Shown here piece after piece: positions 57,318-64,000 of a stretch of DNA of 64,000 bases; within the stretch, counting starts at the first letter, position 1; every line of letters starts with the position of its first letter. The stretch lies in assembly GCF_000499845.2 (NCBI RefSeq), contig NC_023758.2, positions 12,931,927 to 12,995,926 on the forward strand, read 5' to 3'. A program made the translations under genes and the position numbers. The DNA comes from Phaseolus vulgaris (lineage: Eukaryota > Streptophyta > Magnoliopsida > Fabales > Fabaceae). A model generated the notes under the pieces. That model searched no databases and was not told the origin of the DNA. It saw only the letters and a list, made by a program, of their open reading frames with translations.

Positions 57318-58408
57318 AGCTTTTGTTATTGATATGAAAGATACTGATGCAAAAGGAATGATGTACAAGGTTTCTATGCACTACATGGCACATGCAAATG
57401 TATGAAAGCTATATATATGGGTAAGGTAATATTCCTCCTTAAACTAATGGTTGGATTAGGATCAACCATTAGTTTATCGTTGAACAATTGAAAGGAGAAA
57501 ACATATAAAGATTTAGCAAGGATGTCAACAATTTGTAGGGAGTCTAGTATGTGAGTGAGAGTAAGTTTTTTCTATTGAATGGAGTCACGTATGAAGTCCA
57601 GATCAAGATCAAAATGTTTGGTTTTGGAATGCATGATCGTGTTGGCAACAAGGAGAACGAAACCTAGATTATTTGAGTATAAAGTTGGAGGTGAAAGTTG
57701 TATACGAAGCTCTTGAAGAAGATTGCATGCATGCCATTTCAGTATAGATTTGGAAGATTTGAAAATTTGGGAGCTTAAGATTTATGATGCAAAGGATAAA
57801 GTCAAACATATTTAGAATAAGCATCAAGAAAGCAATATGTATGATAAAGTAGAAGTAGGAATAAGCGACGAACCCTAAATATCTACAAAGATTATCTGCA
57901 AAGATTTAGTGTAGACAGTATTAGAGTCATTAAAAGGCAATTGATGCGATTTGCCAATCACACACGAATCACAAATTATTCTTGATACTATATAGAACAT
58001 TACATTATTTTATTATTCGTTGAATGATATTAACATTTGCATGGCCAAAATGACAATGGCACAATTTGTAAGAATTTATCAATGGTGTAAGAGAATAAGT
58101 ATTAACAGAACAATGAGAGATAGGAACAAAATTGTGGAAAACATATAGTCCATCTCTAAGGTTTCCTTGCAGTAAAATATCCTTTGTTTCATTTTTTTTG
58201 GCAAAACATTTATCAGAGTGAAATTCAAAAAAGACATGATTGTCCTTGGCAAATTGTGAAACACTTAAAAGATTCTTAGTAATACAAGGCACATGAAGCA
58301 ATTTATTGAGTGAAAAAAAATAGTAGAAGACTTGGAATCGGTGTAAGTGGCAGAACCAACATGCTTTATATGCAAATAGGAACTGTTACCTATCTTTACT
58401 GACTTTGA
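57318..58408 (-). pseudogene. internally deleted copia element (pre-integrase joined to RNase H end, plus 3' LTR)
   Basis: On the minus strand 58301-58005 reads LHVPCITKNLLSVSQFAKDN and CHCHFGHANVNII, the GAG-pre-integrase domain with its HH-CC-like start. After about 57900 the reading moves directly to RNase H-type text (FVLLVANTIMHSKTKHFDLD, then QIVDILAKSLYVFSFQLFN, 57650-57480). Most of integrase and all core RT are therefore missing. A purine tract AAGGAGGAATATTA (minus strand, about 57430) and a short LTR with TATATATAG (57318-57432) end it. Non-functional. Confidence 0.7.
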
Positions 58409-58410
58409 AC

Positions 58411-59744
58411 CTGATGGCAGAGCCTCCAAGTAGAACCTACCACTAGGGCTATGGCCAAGGGAATCTAGGAGGAGTGGGACTCAGCTGAGAGAAGCTCTTA
58501 TCATCTTGGGCCATGATGTAGTGCTACATAGTAGAATAAGATTTATTTGCTTTGTAATCAATTGAATAAATTGGGCTTGTATTTTGGCTTAAAACCTACA
58601 TAGGATTTCATTTGGACTTCCTTGGCCTAAAAGAAACCATAGGCCGATCATGGGAGAGTTAGCACGCCTAGAGCATGTTTTGCACATTAAAAACACATGT
58701 TAATTGTCAAGAAAACTCGACGCCTAAAGCAAGGGAGATTCAAGTTTGAATTTCCCTCTCTTTTGCCTACATTCTTGACCTCATTTGCATCTATAAATAG
58801 GATATTTCAACCATTTAAAATTCAGCTTATGAATGATAGTATTATGTTGCCAAATTCAGCCCATACACTTGTTTAAACTCTCTCTAGGGTAGTCTTCTTG
58901 AGAGCCTCCCCTAGACTCTTCCTAGTGAATAGACCCAACCTTTCACTAAGCCATAATCCACCTTTGCTTTAATTGGAGTATTTTGGACCAAGACATGTTG
59001 GACTTAAATTGATTTGGACCATAAACCATTTGGATTACATGAGACATATATTCAACCAAATGACATTGGACTTGATCTTGGAGTAAAAGGAACAAAAGAA
59101 AACATGTAACTTTTTTCTTAATCTAGCTTATTTTGCTTTTGTATTTCTTTCTAGTGTCAATCTTAGTTAATTCTTGTGTCCAGTTTCTTGATTACCTTAA
59201 TTTCTTGCTTGTCTAAAATTCTTGATAATTCTTGTGTCTTGTTTCATCTCCAATCTCTTGAGTTATTCTATTCAAATTAGCTTTTCTTGTTTTACTATTT
59301 CTTGACTTTTTTAAAGTGGATTAAATCCTTGGTTGAATTGCTTTTCTGGATTGTGTAGCTAATTTGATTTGGTAGCATCCTAGAAGAAAGAGGAGGCATT
59401 CTAAGGATGAACACCGTAAAGAGAGACAACAAGTGCAAAGGCAATTAAAGAGGAAATACTAAAGAGAAAAGAGTTTGAAGAAAATTTTGTTCATTTATTA
59501 TTTTTCTCAATTTCTTGTAAACGATCAATTTTGAACTTTATGTGTCTTAGAAGATTTGTTGGTGTTCTTCCATCTCCTAAAGAGTTTTCTTTAATTACTT
59601 GTTAGATAAAACATTTAAACGGTGAGTCTGTCTTGAAGGTTTCTAAGTGCCAACAAGCCTCACCTAAGAATTCTTCAAGTTTCAATTTGTGCATTTTTAA
59701 TTCTAGTGTTGAATTGTTTTTTTAGTTCTCTTAAGAAAACTAGT
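58411..59744 (+). repeat. LTR-like repeat of unknown family
   Basis: Begins TGATGGCAGAGCCTCC immediately where the copia pre-integrase reading breaks. TATA box CTATAAATAGG at about 58792. Contains GAGAGCCTCCCCTAGACTCT and runs of CTTGTGTC words near 59170-59240. The right end is not defined and no TSD was found. It may be an LTR with an adjoining leader. Confidence 0.35.
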
Positions 59745-59980
59745 TGAAAGAAATAAATGAAATGCATTTCTGAGATGTCTTTACAAATGTAATTACAATC
59801 TCAATTTATAAACTGTTTACAACCTAATTAAGGAAAGAAATAATAGATAATGAAAGCAACAAATAATAGGTAATGAAAGCTATACAAATCAAATCAAATC
59901 ACTAAAAGATATCAAATCTGTCCTAATAAATAGAGAATGAAATGTGCACTTAATTAGAATTATCTCCTAATTATGCAACA
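59745..59980 (-). repeat. 3' LTR of the copia element at 60-63 kb
   Basis: On the minus strand the purine tract TTGAGGGGGAG (59981-59991) is followed by TGTTGCATAATTAGG. The LTR ends ...TTTCTTTCA at 59745 (236 bp). Confidence 0.7.
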
Positions 59981-60080
59981 CTCCCCCTCAAGTTGGTGAA
60001 TGTATATCTATCATTTCCAACTTGCAAGTAAGATCTTTGAACTGTTTTGTGGGAAGTCTCTTAGTAAACATATTTGCCAA

Positions 60081-63000
60081 TTAGAGTTTTGAAGGGATGT
60101 ACTCGGTGGCTATAAGACCATTATCCAACTTCTCCTTAATGAAATGTCGGTTTATATCTATGTGCTCTGTTCGGTCATGTTGAAATGGATTGTGTGCAAT
60201 ACTGATGGCGACCTTATTATCATACACCAAACCCATATGAGCTTCATATTTTATTTTGAGGTCATTGAATATGATCTTCATCCATAATAGTTCACAAACC
60301 CTTTGAGCCATGACTCTAAATTTTGCTCCTGCATTTGATCTTGCAACTACATTTTGTTTCTTGCTCCTCCATGTCACCAAATTTTCCACCCAAGAACATG
60401 CAATAGCCTGTGGTGGATCTTTTATCAACAATTGATCTTGCATAGTCAACATTAGTATATATTTTCATGGATAAGTTTTTCCCTTTTTTGAATAGCAATC
60501 CTTTCCCTGGAGAGGCTTTTAAGTACTGAATAATTCCATTTACTGCTTGCAAGTGTCTTTCTCTTGCATCATGCATGAATTGGCTAACCACACTAACTGC
60601 ATAAGGTATATATGGCCTAGTTTATGATACATAAATGAGTTTTCCCACTAGTCCTTGATATTGTGTCTTCTCTGTTAGAATTAGAGGCCTAAACAAGAGG
60701 GGAGTGAATTGTTTTTAAAATATTTTCGCAAAGATTAAAGGTAGAGTGAAAATCTATACAGAATCAATCAATTGAAAATTTCGTTCAACCAATAAAAAAC
60801 TGTTTTAAGCTTGATTTCAGAAAATCAACGATTTGTTTTCACGAAACAATCGGTTGTTTATACTAGCATAATTGAAAAACAATTTATGAGTGTAGGGATA
60901 AAGAGAATGACATAAGATGTTTGTACCGATTCACTCTTAACCAAGAGCTACATCTAGTCCTCAACTAACCACTGATAAGTCACTATGTAATCAACCCTAG
61001 ATTACAAAACACATACCAAGAGTGATGATCTTGAACCCTTCAAGAACACACACCACTCTTTGGCAAACAACACAATTTCCAGAAACACCTTCTGAAATTG
61101 CCTAAAAAAGAACATGCAGAAATACAATGTTCAAGGAAGAAAGGAATAGAATGCACCTGGGTAAATTAAATCTTAAAGTCCGAAAGTACAAAATCCAATC
61201 ACATTCCACACACTTGAGATGATCCAAAGCTTTTGAAATCTTGAAAAAAGATTTTGATTAATCTATCTTTCTTAGTTAATGCTATGGAGCATTAAACAAC
61301 CTTTATATGACCTCAATCAATTGGTCAAAACAATTAAATCAAAAACCAAAAGAAAATGGAATCATTTAAAATAGTTCAAACCACTTAACAAAATTTTGTT
61401 AAGGTTTTCACAAAAAAACAACCAGTTGATTTATCGAAACAACCGGTTGATTCTGTTTGACAACAAAACCAAAACAAAACTAAGCTTTTTCCAACCCATT
61501 TTAAAAACCACTAAGTGTCAAACAACAAGTTGATTCAACATTTCAACAGGTTGAAATTTCACAGCCTTTTAGAAAACTCATCTTTTCAAAAAAATTAAAG
61601 ATTCAAATGAACTTGGATCATCTTAAGGAGTGAATTAACAAGTTAAAACTACTAAACAACACACGCACACACCCAACAACAAGGTTTTCAAGCTTTCCAC
61701 GTGGATTTGAAGACATCAAGGCATCTTGTTCAACATTCTCCACCTTTGGATTTTCCTCATCATTCCCAATCCTATGACTTTTCTCTATTGGCACTTCAGT
61801 GATCTTGCAACACAACTTACTAGTCTCTTTGAGGAGATCAAGGATGTATTTCCTTTCAGAAATAAAGATGGCATGTCTATAGTAAGCAACCACTATCCCA
61901 AGGAAGTACTTCAGCTTCCCAAGATCCTTCATCTCAAATTGAGCAGCCAGTCTCTCCCTCAAAGTTTGTTTTTCAATCTCATCATCACTTGTAATAATCA
62001 TATCATCTACACAGACCAAAAGTAAAGTGATTTTAGCATTCTAAGAATGTTGTATAAACAAAGTAAGGTCACATTGGCTTTGTCGGTACCCCAAAGATCT
62101 CATATCTTGAGTAAACCTTCCAAACGAAGCACGAGGTCATTGTTTAAGACCGTATAAGGCCTTATTAAGTCTGCACACCTTATTCCCTTCATTAATAGCA
62201 CCATAACTAGGTGGAATTTCCATGTATACTTCTTCCTCCAAGCTTACATGCAAGAAGGCATTTTTAACATCAAATTGATGCATCTCCCAACCAAAGTGCG
62301 CTGTTAGGGAGAGAATAATTCGGACTGTATTCATTTTTGCCACTGGAGCAAAAGTCTTCTCATAATCAATCCAATAGGTTTGAGTATACCCTTTTGCAAC
62401 CAACCTTGCTTTATATCGATCCATTGTGCCATCAGACTTATACTTAAATGTGTATATCCACCTACAACTCACTGCCTTCTTATCTTTTGGTTTCTCTACA
62501 ATCTCCCAAGTCTCATTCCTTTGTAATGCACTCATTTCTTCATTCATAGCTCGAATCTAGTTCTCATCTTTTAAGTTTTCTTGTACTGATGTAGGGATTC
62601 TGATAAAATCAATAACTGAAAGCAAACTTCGATGCTGCATAGAAAGTTTTTCTATAGACACAAATTGGGGTATAGGATATTTGGCACAAAATCATTTTTC
62701 TTTTCTCAAGGCAATAGGTAAACCATCTAGGTTAGGTTCAAAAACAAGATTTAAGGTGTCCTCAAAAGTCTCACGGATATGAGTTCTTACCTTCGATTCG
62801 GACAAATAAAGTTGTTGTTCGATTAGGACCGGTTTTTGTCCTCATTATTCTTCTCTAGTAATGATTCTGGCACATGGTCATTGTCATTCTCCCTAAGAAT
62901 GAAATCTTGCAATAATGGTAAAGGTGATAACTCAAGGACCTCATCTTCTTGAATACTCTCCCTCTGAAGCTGAGAACTAGGAAAGAAATACCCTATTTCA

Positions 63001-63455
63001 TGGAAGGTGACATCCTTGGAAACATAGATTTTATGACTTTGAGGGTGATAACATTTGTATCCCTTTTTGTTGGAGGCATAACCGATGAACACATTTGATG
63101 GTGTGAGGATCTAACTTATCCTGATAAAGACTATGAACATGGACAAATGCAGGACAACCAAAGACACGATTCTGAAGACAAGTCAAAATGGGAATAGAAT
63201 GATAGAATGTGGTCATCAACTGAATAGGAGTAACACCCTCTAAAACCTGGGAGGGTAATCTATTAATCAAATAAGTGGCAGTCAAGACTTTCCCCCTAGT
63301 AAGATCTAGGAATAGACGTTCAGAAAAGTAAAGTTCTAGTAACCTAAAGAAGATGACGATTTTTCCTTTCAACAACTCCATTTTGCTGAACAACTTCATT
63401 CTCCTTAAAGAACTTGGAAAGGTTTTGGTTCACATATTCTCTTCCATTAACAAAA
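60081..63455 (-). pseudogene. Ty1/copia pol remnant (integrase C-part, RT, RNase H), split by a solo LTR
   Basis: Minus-strand order: VNGREYVNQNLSKFFKENEV (about 63445), then integrase and downstream text ATYLINRLPSQVLEGVTP, VFGCPAFVHV, KCVFIGYASNKKGYKCYHP (to 63040). RT follows from 62547 ([70 protein letters not shown]), then VCVDDMIITSDDE with the YVDD-type site as CVDD (62015) and LKYFLGIVV. A solo LTR (60673-61735) interrupts here. RNase H continues at 60591-60081 (GYCMFLGGKFGDMEEQE, EHIDINRHFIKEKLDNGLIA). One in-frame stop and several frameshifts disable it. The N-terminal half is missing because another copia fragment begins at 63456. Confidence 0.85.
60673..61735 (+). mobile_element. 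solo LTR of the SIRE-like copia family, perfect 5-bp TSD
   Basis: Starts TGTTAGAATTAGAGGCC and ends CATCTTGTTCAACA (1063 bp). Flanked by TTCTC at 60668-60672 and 61736-61740. Removing it together with one TTCTC brings the RT and RNase H parts of the host copia back into one frame. Homologous to the LTR at 42417-43549. Confidence 0.95.
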
Positions 63456-64000
63456 TGTATTAAAGGAAAAGAAAGAATAGGGTAAATGCCTTGTGTATAT
63501 TAAACACATAGGGTTATGTTTATATAGGAAAAGAAACATAAGGACTAAGCCCATTACATAAATATAAAATATCTAACAATATCTATAATATCTATTAATA
63601 TCTAATTATATTTAATAATATCTAACACTCCTCCTCAAACTGGTGGTGCATATAGATCATATGTACCCAGCTTGTTACAAATGTAATCAATCTTAGGCCC
63701 TCGTAAGGGTTTAGTAAAAATATATGCTAATTGATTATTTGAATTAACAAACTCGGTCTTGATATCTCCCGATATAATATTTTCTCAAATGAAATGACAA
63801 TCAATCTCAATATGTTTGGTCCTTTTATGAAAAACTGGATTTGATCTAATATGAAGAGCAACCTGATTATTACATATAAGTGTCATTTGAGTGACCTCTC
63901 AAAATTGCATTTCTTTAAGTAACTATTTAAGCCAAATAAGCTCACAAGTAGCCGAGGCCGAAGCTCTATAATCTGTTGAACAAGATGACTTGATGTCTCC
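63456..64000 (-). mobile_element. 3' end of another copia element (RNase H C-terminus and 172-bp LTR)
   Basis: The LTR at 63456-63627 (plus strand TGTATTAAAGG ... AATATCTAACA) is preceded on the minus strand by the purine tract GAGGAGGAG. Beyond it the minus strand reads RNase H text: [40 protein letters not shown] and NQLAYIFTKPLRGPKI, with stops. It joins the host copia inside integrase, so it was inserted there. The rest is outside the window. Confidence 0.75.

Noticed and set aside
60081..62547. Reverse transcriptase as a possible integrated plant virus
   Set aside because: Domain order, purine tract and LTR show a Ty1/copia retrotransposon, not a pararetrovirus.

Overview
This is a plant nuclear DNA window, most likely from a legume of the Phaseoleae (Vigna/Phaseolus type). 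The evidence is canonical GT-AG introns, low-GC intergenic DNA, plant-specific gene families (class III peroxidase, EAR-type C2H2 zinc finger), and dense Ty1/copia, Ty3/gypsy and CACTA remnants of a kind I associate with bean-family genomes. The species assignment is inference. No bacterial operon, rRNA, tRNA or CRISPR array was seen.

Four apparently intact genes were found. They are a proteasome-assembly-chaperone-1-like single-exon gene (9074-9835, +), a four-exon class III peroxidase closest to peroxidase 11 (12259-14462, +), a single-CDS-exon C2H2 zinc-finger repressor of the ZAT type (21374-22897, -), and a five-exon IST1-like ESCRT-III-associated protein (53739-55531, +). They are unrelated in function and each has its own promoter.

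Layout. 1-6685: a decayed Ty3/gypsy (probably Tat-type) element with sense gag/protease and a large antisense extra ORF, plus nested repeats. 6686-8651: a CACTA element carrying a solo LTR with perfect target-site duplication (TSD). 9-15 kb: gene island. 15-19.2 kb: retroelement ORF remnant and a 3.1-kb CACTA element with a Ulp1-like protease remnant. 19.2-26.4 kb: zinc-finger gene and empty intergenic DNA. 26.4-36 kb: a pol-less LTR element inserted into one copy of a direct repeat, then a second solo LTR of the 7-kb family. 36-43.5 kb: gypsy LTR pieces and a SIRE-like copia gag with an extra ORF but no pol. 43.55-44.96 kb: a GC-rich 26-bp minisatellite. 45.9-47.0 kb: a Mutator-like element with 9-bp TSD. 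47-53 kb: repeats and AT-rich DNA. 53.7-55.5 kb: IST1-like gene. 56-64 kb: a 221-bp tandem duplication split by a CACTA element, and three copia remnants, one of them split by a solo LTR.

The strongest observations are the nested insertions whose boundaries and TSDs can be read directly, two pol-less retroelements carrying extra ORFs, the minisatellite, and paired CAACCGGTTG-type palindromes recurring through one copia family. I found no convincing undescribed protein-coding system; the novelty here is in repeat architecture.
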